From Streptomyces parvus (lineage in GTDB: Bacteria; Actinomycetota; Actinomycetes; Streptomycetales; Streptomycetaceae): a stretch of 64,000 bases of DNA. This document shows positions 1 to 9,430 of the stretch, piece by piece. The stretch lies in the NCBI RefSeq assembly GCF_032121415.1, contig NZ_CP135079.1:2604001-2668000 (forward strand), written 5' to 3'. Each line of letters opens with the position of its first letter. The first letter of the stretch is position 1. The notes under the pieces are model-generated. The model was not told where the DNA came from and made no database searches. It saw nothing but the letters and a program-made list of their open reading frames with translations. The translations under genes were made by a program, and so were the position numbers.

Positions 1-1
1 C

Positions 2-661
2 TGGCTGCACCACGGCAGTTCCATCAGCCAGGGGTCCTCGGCCGACAGCTCCGCCACCGCCTGGCCCGCCCTGGCGGCCGCGGCGGGAGGCGTGGAGCTG
101 GTCAACCTCTCGCTGGCGGGCAGCGCGCTCCTCGATCCGTTCACCGCGTGCGCGCTGCGGGACACCCCCGCCGACCTGATCAGCGTCAAGATCGGCATCA
201 ATCTCGTCAACCGCGACGCGATGGAGCTGAGCGACTTCGGACCGGCCGTGCACAGGTTCCTCGACACCATCCGCGACGGGCATCCCACCGCGCCGCTGCT
301 CGTCGTCTCGCCCATCCTCTGCCCCGGGCAGGAGGACACCCCGGGGCCCGCCGCCCCGGACGTCTCCGAGGGGCGGGTGGGGTTCACGGCGCTGGGAGAC
401 CCGGCCGACGCGGCTCGCGGCAAGCTGACGCTGCGCGTCGTACGGCGGGAGCTGGCCCGGATCGTGGCGGAGCGGGCGGCGTCGGACCCCCACCTCTTCC
501 ACCTGGACGGCCTCACCCTGTACGGCGAGGCCGACCACGCCGAGCTGCCGCTGCCCGACCGGCTGCACCCGGACGCCGCCGCCCACCGTCGCATGGGCGA
601 GCGCTTCGGGGCGTTCGCCTTCGGTCCGGGGGGACCGTTCGCGGGGGCGGAGCGCATCTGA
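2..661 (+). CDS. SGNH/GDSL-type esterase, 5' end cut by window
   Basis: The frame is open from base 2 and gives the last 219 residues; the start lies before the window. Seen: a GSSISQG block at fragment residues 5-11, which fits the nucleophile Ser of the GSSIT-type SGNH hydrolases (Lipase_GDSL_3 family), a KIGIN segment near residue 60 that fits the Gly/Asn oxyanion block, and DRLHP near residue 185, the Asp-x-x-His block of the catalytic triad. Together these indicate a serine esterase acting on an ester or acyl group; the substrate cannot be told. The next gene is convergent. The fold assignment is fairly safe, the function beyond hydrolase is not. Confidence 0.8.
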   Translation, partial: WLHHGSSISQGSSADSSATAWPALAAAAGGVELVNLSLAGSALLDPFTACALRDTPADLISVKIGINLVNRDAMELSDFGPAVHRFLDTIRDGHPTAPLLVVSPILCPGQEDTPGPAAPDVSEGRVGFTALGDPADAARGKLTLRVVRRELARIVAERAASDPHLFHLDGLTLYGEADHAELPLPDRLHPDAAAHRRMGERFGAFAFGPGGPFAGAERI

Positions 662-762
662 AGCCGCTCAGGCGTCGATCACCCGGGACCCACGCACTCG
701 GGCTGCCGCTGACGGCAGGCCCGGGGGTGCCTGGCCGGTATCGGCCGGGCGCGTGCGGCGAT

Positions 763-1089
763 TCAGTTGCCGATGCCGGAGCTGCCCACGCCGGTGTTGC
801 CGATGCCGGAGCTGCCGAGGCCCGAGTTGCCGTGGCCGTGGCTGCCGATGCCCGTGTTGCCGATTCCGGCGTTGCCCCAGCCCCAGTTGCCGAGGCCGGC
901 GTTGCCGATGCCACCGTTGAAGCCGCCCGCGTTGCCCAGGCCCATGTTCTCGATGCCCGCGTTGCCGACGCCCTTGTTCCCGATGCCCGCGTTGCCCACA
1001 CCGTCGGCGGCGGCCACACCCGCGCCGCCGATGGACAGTACGGCCGCGGCACCGAGCGCGGTCGTGATGCGGAGAAGATTCGTGCGCAT
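763..1089 (-). CDS. secreted Gly/Asn-rich pentapeptide-repeat protein
   Basis: 108 residues. The first 28 are a clear signal peptide (basic start, hydrophobic core, A-A-A end). The rest is about sixteen consecutive five-residue units of the form G-(I/V/L)-G-N-x, with a few N to S changes toward the C-terminus. This spacing is that of the Pentapeptide_2 / MPTR-type repeats known from mycobacterial PPE-MPTR proteins, but here it forms a whole small exported protein. The ATG is preceded by a strong AGGAGGT at good distance. No partner gene is visible. Likely a surface or extracellular structural protein; function unknown. Confidence 0.75.
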   Translation of the reverse strand: MRTNLLRITTALGAAAVLSIGGAGVAAADGVGNAGIGNKGVGNAGIENMGLGNAGGFNGGIGNAGLGNWGWGNAGIGNTGIGSHGHGNSGLGSSGIGNTGVGSSGIGN

Positions 1090-1202
1090 CGTTGCGTACC
1101 TCCTGTTGGGGGGAATTCCTGCCCGCTATCCCTAACACGAGGTTGCGTCGGATATGGGGATGATTGCCCGAATCTTCCGTGTCGTCAGAGAGCTTGCACG
1201 GG

Positions 1203-2399
1203 TCAGCGCGTCCGCTGCCCGTCCAGCTCGGCGATCGTGGCGTGCGACGGGCCGCGCCCGCTCTGCTCGTCGCGGGCCACGGCCTCCGCGTCGCGCAGCA
1301 CCCGTACGGCGTTCTGCCAGGTCAGCTTGGCGAGGTCGCCCTCGGACCAGTTACGTCGCAGCAGCTCGGCGATGAGGTTCGGGTAGCCGGAGACGTCCTC
1401 CAGGCCGCGCGGGGTGAACGCCGTGCCGTCGTAGTCGCCGCCGATGCCGATGTGGTCGACGCCCGCCACCGCGCGCATGTGGTCGAGGTGGTCCGCGATG
1501 GTGGCGACGGTGGCCTCGGGGCGCGGGTGGGCCGCCTCGAAGTCCTCGTGGATCCGCATCGCGACCGGGGTGGTGTCGAGGTGGTGCAGGCCGTGCTCGC
1601 GCATGTTGCGGTCGGCGGCCAGGGTCCAGGCGACGGCCTCGGGCAGCACGAACTTCGGGACGAAGGTCGCCATCGCGACGCCCCCGTTGGCCGGGAGGGC
1701 CGCCAGCACATCGTCGGGGATGTTGCGCGGGTGGTCGCAGACGGCGCGGGCCGAGGAGTGCGAGAAGATCACCGGCGCGGTGCTGGTGGCGAGCGCGTCG
1801 CGCATGACGCCGTCGGCGACGTGGCTGAGGTCGACCAGCATGCCGATGCGGTTCATCTCGCGGACGACCTCGTGGCCGAAGGCGGAGAGGCCGCCGAGGC
1901 GCGGCAGGTCCGTCGCGCTGTCGGCCCAGTCGATGTTGTCGTTGTGGGTGAGCGTCAGGTAACGGACGCCCAGGTCGTACAGGGCGCGCAGGGTGCCCAG
2001 CGAGTTGTTGATGGAGTGGCCGCCCTCGGCGCCCATCAGGGAGGCGATCCGGCCCTCGGCGCGGGCCTTCTCCAGGTCGTCGGCGGTGAGCGCCCGCCGC
2101 AGATGCGTCGGGTAGCGGGCGATCAGCTCGCCGACGACGTCGATCTGCTCCAGGGTGGCGCTCACGGCCGCGTCGCCGGTGAGGTCGGTGCGGACGTACA
2201 CCGACCAGAACTGGCCGCCGACCCCGCCGGCCCGCAGCCGGCGCAGGTCGGTGTGGAGCAGGCCGCGCTGGTCGGCGGCGATGTCCCGGGCGTCGAGGTC
2301 GTAGCCGACCTGTTCGCGCAGGGCCCAGGGGAGGTCGTTGTGGCCGTCGACGACGGGGTGGACGGCCAGCAGCTCGCGGGCGCGGGCGAGGTGGTCCAT
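1203..2399 (-). CDS. membrane dipeptidase family (peptidase M19)
   Basis: 398 residues, the usual length for M19 (renal dipeptidase) zinc peptidases, which cut dipeptides including D-residue ones. Seen: HND at residues 20-22 (first metal ligands), LTHNDN around 150, the VDLSHVAD block near 190, [15 protein letters not shown] around 220-232 holding further His ligands, and GIGGDYDG near 320. No signal peptide or membrane segment is evident, so a cytosolic enzyme is likely despite the family name. It lies 9 bp downstream of purE on the same strand and is probably cotranscribed with purK-purE, an arrangement that does not by itself suggest a purine role. Confidence 0.9.
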   Translation of the reverse strand: MDHLARARELLAVHPVVDGHNDLPWALREQVGYDLDARDIAADQRGLLHTDLRRLRAGGVGGQFWSVYVRTDLTGDAAVSATLEQIDVVGELIARYPTHLRRALTADDLEKARAEGRIASLMGAEGGHSINNSLGTLRALYDLGVRYLTLTHNDNIDWADSATDLPRLGGLSAFGHEVVREMNRIGMLVDLSHVADGVMRDALATSTAPVIFSHSSARAVCDHPRNIPDDVLAALPANGGVAMATFVPKFVLPEAVAWTLAADRNMREHGLHHLDTTPVAMRIHEDFEAAHPRPEATVATIADHLDHMRAVAGVDHIGIGGDYDGTAFTPRGLEDVSGYPNLIAELLRRNWSEGDLAKLTWQNAVRVLRDAEAVARDEQSGRGPSHATIAELDGQRTR

Positions 2400-2408
2400 G
2401 AGGCCCCC

Positions 2409-2945
2409 TTACTTTCCGAAGCCGAAGAAGTCCGAACCCTGGACCTTGGAGCGCAGTCGCTTGCCCTTCTCCGTGGCCTGGTCGTTCAGCTCCTGCTGGA
2501 ACTCCCGCATCCGCTCCTGGAGCGCGGGGTCCTGCGTGGCGAGGATCCGGGCGGCGAGCAGACCCGCGTTGCGCGCTCCGCCGACGGAGACGGTGGCGAC
2601 GGGGACACCCGCGGGCATCTGGACGATGGAGAGCAGGCTGTCCATGCCGTCCAGGTACTTCAGCGGCACCGGAACGCCGATGACCGGCAGCGGGGTGACC
2701 GAGGCCAGCATCCCGGGCAGGTGGGCGGCTCCGCCCGCGCCCGCGATGACCGCCTTCACGCCACGGCCCGCGGCCTCCTCGCCGTACGCGATCATCTCGC
2801 GCGGCATCCGGTGGGCGGAGACGACGTCGACCTCGTAGGGGATCTCGAACTCGTCGAGCGCCTTGGCCGCCGCCTCCATGACGGGCCAGTCGGAGTCCGA
2901 GCCCATCACGATGCCGACCAGAGGGGCGGTGCCGGGGGAAGTCAT
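2409..2945 (-). CDS. purE: N5-carboxyaminoimidazole ribonucleotide mutase PurE
   Basis: 178 residues. Class I PurE moves the carboxyl group of N5-CAIR to C4 to give CAIR in de novo purine synthesis. Seen: GSDSDW near residue 15, SAHRMP near 43-48 and [11 protein letters not shown] near 68-78, the nucleotide and catalytic loops of the family. Its ATG overlaps the stop of purK by four bases (ATGA), so the two are translationally coupled and act in sequence. The C-terminus (about 25 charged residues ending FFGFGK) is a little longer than in enteric PurE. Confidence 0.95.
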   Translation of the reverse strand: MTSPGTAPLVGIVMGSDSDWPVMEAAAKALDEFEIPYEVDVVSAHRMPREMIAYGEEAAGRGVKAVIAGAGGAAHLPGMLASVTPLPVIGVPVPLKYLDGMDSLLSIVQMPAGVPVATVSVGGARNAGLLAARILATQDPALQERMREFQQELNDQATEKGKRLRSKVQGSDFFGFGK

Positions 2946-4081
2946 TCGGTGATCGTTCCTCGCAGGTAGTCGGCCGCGTGCCGGGCGCGCTCCCGCACGT
3001 CCGCCAGATCGTCGCCGTAGGTGTTGACGTGTCCGACCTTGCGGCCGGGCTTCACGTCCTTGCCGTACATGTGGATCTTGAGCTGCGGGTCGCGGGCCAT
3101 GCAGTGCAGGTACGCCTGGTACATGTCCGGGAAGTCACCGCCCAGGACGTTGCACATGACCGTCCAGGGCGCGCGGGGGCGGGGGTCGCCGAGCGGGAGG
3201 TCGAGGACCGCCCGGACGTGGTTGGCGAACTGCGAGGTGATCGCGCCGTCCTGGGTCCAGTGGCCGGAGTTGTGCGGGCGCATCGCCAGCTCGTTGACCA
3301 GAATGCGGCCGTCGCGGGTCTCGAACAGCTCCACCGCGAGGTGGCCGACGACGCCCAGCTCGGCGGCGATGCGCAGCGCGAGCTGCTGGGCCTCGCCCGC
3401 CAGCTCCTCGGAGAGGCCCGGGGCGGGGGCGATCACCGTGTCGCAGACGCCGTCGACCTGGATGGACTCGACGACCGGGTAGGCGACGGCCTGGCCGTGC
3501 GGCGAGCGGACGATGTTGGCCGCCAGCTCCCGTACGAAGTCGACCTTCTCCTCCGCGAGGACCGGGACCCCGGCGCGGAACGCGTCGGCGGCGTCCGCCT
3601 CGGAGCGGACCACCCACACCCCCTTGCCGTCGTACCCGCCGCGCACGGTCTTGAGGATGACGGGGAAGCCCCCGGCCTCCTCGGCGAACGCGGCGGCGTC
3701 CGCCGGGTCGCTCACGATGCGGTTACGGGGGCAGGGGGCGCCGATCTCCGCGAGCCTGGCGCGCATCACCCCCTTGTCCTGGGCGTGCACCAGGGCGTCG
3801 GGGCCGGGGCGCACGGGGATGCCGTCCGCCTCCAGGGCGCGCAGATGCTCGGTCGGCACATGCTCGTGATCGAAGGTGATCACGTCGCAGCCCTGCGCGA
3901 AGGCGCGCAGGGTGTCCAGGTCGCGATAGTCGCCGATGACGACCTCGCTCACCACCTGGGCCGCCGAGTCCTGGGGGGTGTCACTGAGCAGCTTGAATTT
4001 CAGGCCGAGGGGGATACCCGCCTCGTGGGTCATGCGGGCGAGCTGACCGCCGCCGACCATGCCGACTACCGGGAACGTCAC
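2942..4081 (-). CDS. purK: N5-carboxyaminoimidazole ribonucleotide synthase PurK
   Basis: 379 residues from GTG at 4081. ATP-grasp enzyme that couples bicarbonate and ATP to AIR, giving N5-CAIR for PurE. Seen: [12 protein letters not shown] at the start (N-terminal nucleotide-binding fold), FDHEHVP near 80, [13 protein letters not shown] near 155 (ATP-grasp loop) and [16 protein letters not shown] near 275, the metal and substrate region. The reading frame stays open upstream to 4366, but that extension is low-complexity and homologues begin at [14 protein letters not shown] sits unusually close (one base) to this GTG. First gene of the purK-purE operon. Confidence 0.95.
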   Translation of the reverse strand: MTFPVVGMVGGGQLARMTHEAGIPLGLKFKLLSDTPQDSAAQVVSEVVIGDYRDLDTLRAFAQGCDVITFDHEHVPTEHLRALEADGIPVRPGPDALVHAQDKGVMRARLAEIGAPCPRNRIVSDPADAAAFAEEAGGFPVILKTVRGGYDGKGVWVVRSEADAADAFRAGVPVLAEEKVDFVRELAANIVRSPHGQAVAYPVVESIQVDGVCDTVIAPAPGLSEELAGEAQQLALRIAAELGVVGHLAVELFETRDGRILVNELAMRPHNSGHWTQDGAITSQFANHVRAVLDLPLGDPRPRAPWTVMCNVLGGDFPDMYQAYLHCMARDPQLKIHMYGKDVKPGRKVGHVNTYGDDLADVRERARHAADYLRGTITE

Positions 4082-4243
4082 GCCTCCAGGGTATCCGCCA
4101 CGCCGGTGGTTCCCGGACGGCCGTACGGATGGCCGTACGGCCGCCGCCACCGCGGACTCACGGGCGTCACACGGGTGGGCTGGATAGCATGGCCGGGTTG
4201 ACGGAACCGTCGACGCCATCGAACGGACGGACTTGCGATCACC

Positions 4244-4777
4244 ATGAGCGAACGGGGCGCACTGCGGGCCCGGCTTGATCTGCTGGCCCGGGAGGTCGCC
4301 AAGTTCGGCGCGGTCGGTGCGGTGGGCCTGCTGGTCAACATCGCCGTCTTCAACCTGCTCCGGCACACCACCGACCTCCAGGTCGTCCGGGCGAGCGTGC
4401 TGGCCACCTTCGTCGCCATCCTCTGCAACTACGTGGGCTTCCGCTACTGGACCTACCGGGACCGCGACAAGACCGGCCGGACCCGCGAGCTGACGCTCTT
4501 CCTGCTGTTCAGCGCGGCGGGCGCGGTGATCGAGAACGGTGTTCTGTACCTGGCGACCTACGGTTTCGACTGGAACGGCCCGGTCCAGAGCAACGTCTCC
4601 AAGATCCTGGGCATCGGGCTCGCGACCCTCTTCCGCTTCTGGTCCTACCGGACGTGGGTCTTCAAGGCCCTCCCCGCCGAGCCCCCTCCCGCCGAGGAGG
4701 CCGCACGCCCTGCGGAGCGGTTTCTGGAACAGCGGCGGCCGACGGAGACCGTAGAGCCCGACCCCGTACGGAACTGA
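4244..4777 (+). CDS. GtrA family membrane protein
   Basis: 177 residues with four predicted membrane helices (about 20-40, 48-65, 82-102 and 112-130) and a charged, Pro/Glu-rich tail from about 145. GtrA proteins are small flippase-like proteins for polyprenol-linked sugars; in actinobacteria related proteins work in cell-envelope glycan assembly. Motifs seen: KFGAVGAVGLLVN at the first helix, NYVGFRYWTYRD after helix two and LFRFWSYRTWVF near the fourth, all typical. Divergent from purK across 162 bp and convergent with the sensor kinase with 20 bp between stops. The sugar moved is unknown. Confidence 0.85.
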   Translation: MSERGALRARLDLLAREVAKFGAVGAVGLLVNIAVFNLLRHTTDLQVVRASVLATFVAILCNYVGFRYWTYRDRDKTGRTRELTLFLLFSAAGAVIENGVLYLATYGFDWNGPVQSNVSKILGIGLATLFRFWSYRTWVFKALPAEPPPAEEAARPAERFLEQRRPTETVEPDPVRN

Positions 4778-4797
4778 CCCGCCGCGTTGGTCGTTGT

Positions 4798-6063
4798 TCA
4801 GCGCACCGGGCGCTCAGGAGTCCTGCGGTCGACCGGGACGCGGCTGAGGAAGAGCGCGAAGACCGCCGGGTGCTGCTGGAGCAGCTCCAGCCGCCCGCCG
4901 TCCGCCTCCGCGAGGTCGCGGGCGACGGCCAGTCCGATGCCGGTGGAGTTGCGGCCGCTGATGGCCCGCTCGAAGATCCGCGCCCCCAGTTCGGCGGGGA
5001 CGCCGGGGCCCTCGTCGGTGACCTCGACGACCACCTGGTTGCCGGCGACCCGGGTGCGCAGGGCGACGGTGCCGCCGCCGTGCATGAGGGAGTTCTCGAT
5101 CAGCGCCGCCAGGACCTGGGCGACCGCGCCCGGGGTGCCCACGGCCCGCAGCCCGTGCTTGCCGGAGCAGACGAGGGCCCGGCCCGTGGAGCGGTAGGCG
5201 GGGCGCCACTCCTCGATCTGCTGTTTGATGACCTCGTCGAGGTCGAAGACGACGGCGGAGCCGGTGCGCGGGTCGCGGGAGTTCGTCAGGAGCCGTTCGA
5301 CGACGTCGGTGAGGCGCTCGACCTGGGTGAGGGCGATGTTCGCCTCCTCCTTGACCGTCTCGGGGTCGTCGGTGACCGAGATCTCCTCGATCCGCATGGA
5401 GAGCGCGGTCAGCGGAGTCCGCAGCTGGTGCGAGGCGTCCGCGGCCAGCCGTCGCTCGGCGGTCAGCATCCGGGCGATCCGCTCGGCCGAGGAGTCCAGG
5501 ACGTCGGCGACCCGGTCCAGCTCGGGCACCCCGTACCGCTTGTGGCGCGGGCGGGGGTCCCCGGAGCCGAGGCGTTCGGCGGTCTCGGCCAGGTCGGTGA
5601 GCGGGGAGGCCAGCCGGTTGGCCTGGCGTACGGCGAGCAGCACGGCCGAGATGATCGCCAGCAGCGCCACCGCGCCGATGATCAGGAGGGTGCGCCCGAC
5701 CTCGCGGGTGACGGACGAGCGGGACTCCTCGACGGTGACCCTCTCGCCCCCCTCTCCGGTCTCGGTGGCGCGCAGGACACTGCCGGTGGGACGTTCGCCG
5801 ACGGAGATGGGGGCACGGCCGGGGATCTCGATCAGCGCGTACCGCTGGGGATCGATCTGCTCGCCCAGCACCCCCGGGTTGATCCGTTCGTCGCCCAGCA
5901 GCCGGCTCTCGACGACGCTGATCAGCCGGAGCGCCTCGGACTCGACGCTCTCCTGGGCGCTGGCGCTGATGGTGCGGGTCTCCACGATCACCAGCGAGAC
6001 GCCGAAGACGGCGATGACGACGAGCACCACGGCGAGCGTGGAGTTGATCAGCCGGCGGCGCAT
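4798..6063 (-). CDS. sensor histidine kinase
   Basis: 421 residues. Order: membrane helix at about 8-28, extracytoplasmic sensor of about 90 residues, second helix near 122-145, HAMP linker to about 195, HisKA with DASHQLRTPL near 210 (phosphorylated His), and HATPase_c with the N-box IENSLMHGG, DEGPGVP and STGIGLAVARDL. Everything needed for an active kinase is present. It follows the response regulator by 58 bp on the same strand, so the pair forms one two-component system. The signal is unknown; the sensor domain has no recognisable fold. Confidence 0.93.
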   Translation of the reverse strand: MRRRLINSTLAVVLVVIAVFGVSLVIVETRTISASAQESVESEALRLISVVESRLLGDERINPGVLGEQIDPQRYALIEIPGRAPISVGERPTGSVLRATETGEGGERVTVEESRSSVTREVGRTLLIIGAVALLAIISAVLLAVRQANRLASPLTDLAETAERLGSGDPRPRHKRYGVPELDRVADVLDSSAERIARMLTAERRLAADASHQLRTPLTALSMRIEEISVTDDPETVKEEANIALTQVERLTDVVERLLTNSRDPRTGSAVVFDLDEVIKQQIEEWRPAYRSTGRALVCSGKHGLRAVGTPGAVAQVLAALIENSLMHGGGTVALRTRVAGNQVVVEVTDEGPGVPAELGARIFERAISGRNSTGIGLAVARDLAEADGGRLELLQQHPAVFALFLSRVPVDRRTPERPVR

Positions 6064-6121
6064 GCCCGCCGCCTCATGGGGCCGTCGGGACGGTTCTCAG
6101 GACGCATGGGAGCTTCGTACG

Positions 6122-6799
6122 TCAGCTCTTCTCGAACCGGAAGCCGACGCCCCGGACGGTGGCGATGTAGCGCGGATTGGCGGCGTCGTCGCCGAGCTTC
6201 TTGCGCAGCCAGGAGATGTGCATGTCGAGGGTCTTGGTGGAGGACCACCAGGTGGTGTCCCAGACCTCGCGCATCAGCTGGTCGCGGGTGACGACCCGGC
6301 CGGCGTCCCGGACGAGGACCCGCAGCAGGTCGAACTCCTTGGCGGTGAGCTGGAGTTCCTCCTCGCCCATCCAGGCGCGGTGCGACTCGACGTCGATCCT
6401 GACGCCGTGGGTGGCGGGCTGCGGCACGGGCTCGGAGGCGCCGCGGCGCAGCAGGGCGCGGACCCGGGCGAGCAGTTCGGCGAGCCGGAACGGCTTGGTG
6501 ACGTAGTCGTCGGCGCCCGCGTCCAGGCCGACGACCGTGTCGACCTCGTCCGCGCGGGCCGTCAGCACCAGGATCGGGATGGTGTGGCCGCCGGCCCGGA
6601 GCCTGCGGGCGACTTCGAGACCGTCCATCCCGGGCAGCCCCAGGTCGAGGACGACCAGGTCGATACCGCCCTGGAGTCCGGCGTCGAGCGCGGTCGGACC
6701 GTCCTGGCGGACCTCGACCTCGTAACCCTCCCGACGCAGTGCGCGGGCCAGTGGCTCCGAGATGGATGCGTCGTCCTCGGCGAGCAGTACACGGGTCAT
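6122..6799 (-). CDS. OmpR-family response regulator
   Basis: 225 residues from ATG at 6799, which starts exactly at the receiver domain (MTRVLLAEDD); the open frame reaches 6985 but that part is not conserved-looking. Receiver residues seen: Asp pair in AEDDAS, phospho-acceptor Asp in VVLDLGLPG, Thr in VLTARADE and Lys in VTKPF. The C-terminal half is a winged helix with the recognition helix in STKTLDMHISWLRKKL and the wing VRGVGFRF. First gene of the operon with the sensor kinase just downstream; its promoter must lie in the region shared with the POT transporter. Confidence 0.95.
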   Translation of the reverse strand: MTRVLLAEDDASISEPLARALRREGYEVEVRQDGPTALDAGLQGGIDLVVLDLGLPGMDGLEVARRLRAGGHTIPILVLTARADEVDTVVGLDAGADDYVTKPFRLAELLARVRALLRRGASEPVPQPATHGVRIDVESHRAWMGEEELQLTAKEFDLLRVLVRDAGRVVTRDQLMREVWDTTWWSSTKTLDMHISWLRKKLGDDAANPRYIATVRGVGFRFEKS

Positions 6800-6861
6800 G
6801 GACTGATGGTAGTCCGGCCCGGGGCCCCGAAGTGAGGCCCACGACCTCACCTGCGGGTCAG

Positions 6862-7030
6862 CGCCACAAATAGATGTGGACCTTTGAATATGGGAGCCTG
6901 GTTCCACCAGGGCCTGTGATCCATCTCTCAAGTCCTTCCATATCCCGCCGTGTCGTGTCGTATGGTGTCCCGACGCCTGTTGCACTACTCAAGGACCTTT
7001 GGGCAGCCATGAGCGCCAAAGGTCCCTTTT
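6862..7030 (+). promoter_or_regulatory. structured leader/attenuator-like region before POT transporter
   Basis: The 489-bp gap between the response regulator and the POT gene holds several inverted repeats. The clearest is GGACCTTTGG at 6993-7002 with CCAAAGGTCC at 7016-7025, a perfect 10-bp stem followed by CTTTT, which looks like an intrinsic terminator on the + strand 260 bp before the transporter start. Upstream are CCACA/TGTGG around 6863-6878 and ATATGGG/TCCATAT around 6889-6944. The segment is also more AT rich than its surroundings. It could be a transcribed leader with attenuation or a small RNA; this is inference. Confidence 0.4.
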
Positions 7031-7288
7031 GTGTGCGGGGCCGGTTCCCGCCGGCCCGCTCTGAGTGAATGACCTGTGAGCCGGGCCCGGAGTGCGAGGA
7101 CGCGCCCCGGGTGTGGATCCCGACGCGGTTCTTCCCCGCTCCGCCGCCGAGCCCCCAGCCAGGAGCCCGGCCGCACGGAGCACGTCCCCTCAGGCGTGGG
7201 GACGGGGCACGCCGCGCCGGTGCCGGCTGCCCCCCACCGGGCGCGTACCGCTCACGAGGCGGCGCGTCCCGACCAGCAAGGATCGACC

Positions 7289-8788
7289 ATGGCGTCCAGC
7301 CTGACGAAGGACTCGCCGAGTTCCGGCGAGAAGACCTTCTTCGGCCACCCCCGCGGTATGGCCACCCTGTTCATGACGGAGATGTGGGAGCGCTTCTCCT
7401 TCTACGGGATGCGCGCCATCCTCACCCTGTACTTGGTGGCCGCCGTGCTCGACGGCCCCCTGGAGGGCCGGGAGGCGCTCGCCGCCTCCATCTACGGTGT
7501 CTACAATGCCGTCGTCTACATGGCCGCGATGCCCGGCGGCTGGGTCGCCGACCGTCTCTGGGGAGCCCGCAAGGCCGTCCTGGTCGGTGGGATCATCATC
7601 GCCCTGGGCCACTTCGCGCTCGCGCTGCCGAGTGACATCACGTTCTTCTTCGGCCTGGCGCTGATCGCCGTCGGTACGGGCCTGCTGAAGCCGAACATCT
7701 CGGCGATGGTGGGCGGTCTCTACGAGGGCCGGACGAGCGCACGCCGCGACGCCGGCTTCACCCTCTTCTACATGGCGATCAACATCGGTGGCTTCGCCGC
7801 CCCGCTGCTGGTCGGCTACCTCGGCGAGCACGTCAACTGGCACCTCGGCTTCGGTGTCGCCGGTGTCGGTATGACCCTCGCCGTCATCCAGTACGTCCTC
7901 GGCTCCAAGCACCTCGGCGACATCGGCAAGCTGCCCGCGAAGCCCATCTCCCCCGAGGAGCGGCGGCGTACGCTGCGCAAGGTGGCCCTGTGGTCCGGCA
8001 TCGCAGTTGCCGCGCTGCTGATCGACCTGGCGCTGGGCACGTACGACATCGAGCACATCGTCAACGTCCTGGCCGTGCTGGGCGTCGTCGTGCCGATCGT
8101 CTACTTCATCACCATCTTCCGTGACCCGGCGCTGACGGCGGAGGACCGCCCGAAGATCAAGGCGTACGTGTGGTTCTTCATCACCGCCGTGCTCTTCTGG
8201 ATGATCTATGACCAGTCCGGTTCGCTGCTGACGATCTTCGCGGACAACAAGACGGACCGATTCATCGGCGGCTGGGAGTTTCCGGCCTCGTGGCTGCAGT
8301 CGGTCAACCCGGCGCTGGTCATCATCCTGGCCCCGCTCTTCGCCACGCTCTGGGTCAAGCTGGCCACGCGCAACCGTGAGCCCAGCACCCCGATGAAGTT
8401 CGCCCTGGCGATGCTCCTCATCGGCGGCTCCTTCGGCATCATGGGCCTGGCGGGCGCCGCCGCGGCCAACAGCGACACGGGCAAGGTCACCGTGTTCTGG
8501 CTGCTCGCGGTCTACCTGGCGCAGACCATGGGTGAGATGTGCCTCTCCCCGGTCGGTCTGTCCCTCTCCACAAAGCTGGCGCCGAAGATGTTCGTCGGCC
8601 AGATCATGGGTCTGTGGTTCCTGGCCACGTCGACCGGCAACGCCCTGAACGGCTGGACCACGAAGCTCAACGCTCCGCTGGGCGACGCCGCGTACTACAC
8701 GCTGCAGGCGGTCGTGGCGGTGGCCGCGGGTGTCGCCTTCATGGTGGCGGGCCGCAAGATCCGCGCCCTGATGGGCGGCGTGAAGTAA
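7289..8788 (+). CDS. POT/PTR family proton-coupled oligopeptide transporter
   Basis: 499 residues from ATG at 7289, with AAGGA six bases upstream. About fourteen membrane helices. POT hallmarks: EMWERFSFYG near residue 32 (the ExxER proton-coupling motif), GGWVADRLWGARK near 85 (PTR2 signature 1) and FYMAINIGGF near 155 (signature 2). Proteins of this family bring di- and tripeptides into the cell with protons. A longer frame upstream to 7076 is rejected because it lacks a ribosome site and family-like sequence. The gene stands alone and ends at a very strong hairpin. Confidence 0.93.
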   Translation: MASSLTKDSPSSGEKTFFGHPRGMATLFMTEMWERFSFYGMRAILTLYLVAAVLDGPLEGREALAASIYGVYNAVVYMAAMPGGWVADRLWGARKAVLVGGIIIALGHFALALPSDITFFFGLALIAVGTGLLKPNISAMVGGLYEGRTSARRDAGFTLFYMAINIGGFAAPLLVGYLGEHVNWHLGFGVAGVGMTLAVIQYVLGSKHLGDIGKLPAKPISPEERRRTLRKVALWSGIAVAALLIDLALGTYDIEHIVNVLAVLGVVVPIVYFITIFRDPALTAEDRPKIKAYVWFFITAVLFWMIYDQSGSLLTIFADNKTDRFIGGWEFPASWLQSVNPALVIILAPLFATLWVKLATRNREPSTPMKFALAMLLIGGSFGIMGLAGAAAANSDTGKVTVFWLLAVYLAQTMGEMCLSPVGLSLSTKLAPKMFVGQIMGLWFLATSTGNALNGWTTKLNAPLGDAAYYTLQAVVAVAAGVAFMVAGRKIRALMGGVK

Positions 8789-8808
8789 CTCCCCGCAGGG
8801 GAACGAAC

Positions 8809-8851
8809 GGCAGCGGGTCCGCACGAGAAGCTCTCGTGCGGACCCGCTGCC
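8809..8851 (+). terminator. strong hairpin terminator after POT gene
   Basis: A perfect 20-bp inverted repeat (8809-8828 with 8832-8851) around a three-base AGC loop, 20 bp after the transporter stop and before the convergent secreted-protein gene. No long T run follows, as is common in Streptomyces. It can act in both directions. Confidence 0.85.
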
Positions 8852-8883
8852 ATTTGCCGTCGGCCGATGTTTCCGGGTCTCGA

Positions 8884-9249
8884 CTACTTCTTGGTCTCGA
8901 CCTTGACGCTGCGCAGGAAGCTGCTGAACCCGCACTTCACCGAGGACTTCTCGCCCGGCTTCTTCCAGTCGCCGAACACCGTCCACGGGATGGTGTGCTC
9001 GGCGCCCCGGCCGCGCACGACGTCGCAAACGAGCACGGCGCGGTGCTTCTTGACCGCCTTCCCCTTGGACGACTTCTTGCAGGACGACGTCGAGACCGGA
9101 CGACCCAGCGAGAGGCTGGGCGTGGCCTTGCAGGTGTACTTCGCACCGGCCGCCGCGGCGGGTGCCGCGGTGGCGAGCGACAGTCCGGACGTCATCAGCA
9201 GGCCGGCGAGCACGCCCGTCGCAGCCTTCTTCCCCCAGGTCACCTTCAT
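8884..9249 (-). CDS. small secreted protein, four cysteines
   Basis: 121 residues. A signal peptide spans about residues 1-34 (KK start, hydrophobic stretch, then repeated Ala before GAKYTC). The mature part of about 87 residues is basic, contains four Cys (YTCK, SSCKK, LVCDVV, VKCGF) that could form two disulfides, and a Trp-rich middle. AAAGGAA precedes the ATG. No family recognised; small cationic exported proteins of this size are common in Streptomyces and include inhibitors and wall-associated proteins. It stands alone between two terminators. Confidence 0.7.
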   Translation of the reverse strand: MKVTWGKKAATGVLAGLLMTSGLSLATAAPAAAAGAKYTCKATPSLSLGRPVSTSSCKKSSKGKAVKKHRAVLVCDVVRGRGAEHTIPWTVFGDWKKPGEKSSVKCGFSSFLRSVKVETKK

Positions 9250-9430
9250 GATGTTCCTTTTCTCCAGCGGTGCTGCGCGGGCAGGTGGTCAAGCCTGCCG
9301 GTGAGCGCCGCACGCAGATCCTTCCCTTCGCTCCTGCGAAGAGACCCCTGAGGAACCTAGCCTTTTCGATCTTGTTCTAGCAAGGCGGGGCGGGTGATCC
9401 GAACTAGTTCTGCGCCTGGGCCGAGGGTGG

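Noticed and set aside
767..1135. Regular repeats on the + strand that could be taken for a CRISPR or tandem repeat array
   Set aside because: They are the codons of the Gly/Asn pentapeptide repeats on the minus strand; no spacers or cas genes.
1164..2969. 601-codon frame on the + strand opposite the M19 and purE genes
   Set aside because: Shadow of minus-strand genes caused by high third-base GC; its translation is Val/Gly/Asp/Arg-rich with no domain.
8900..9304. 145-codon + strand frame over the small secreted-protein gene
   Set aside because: Antisense shadow; the minus-strand frame has a signal peptide and ribosome site.
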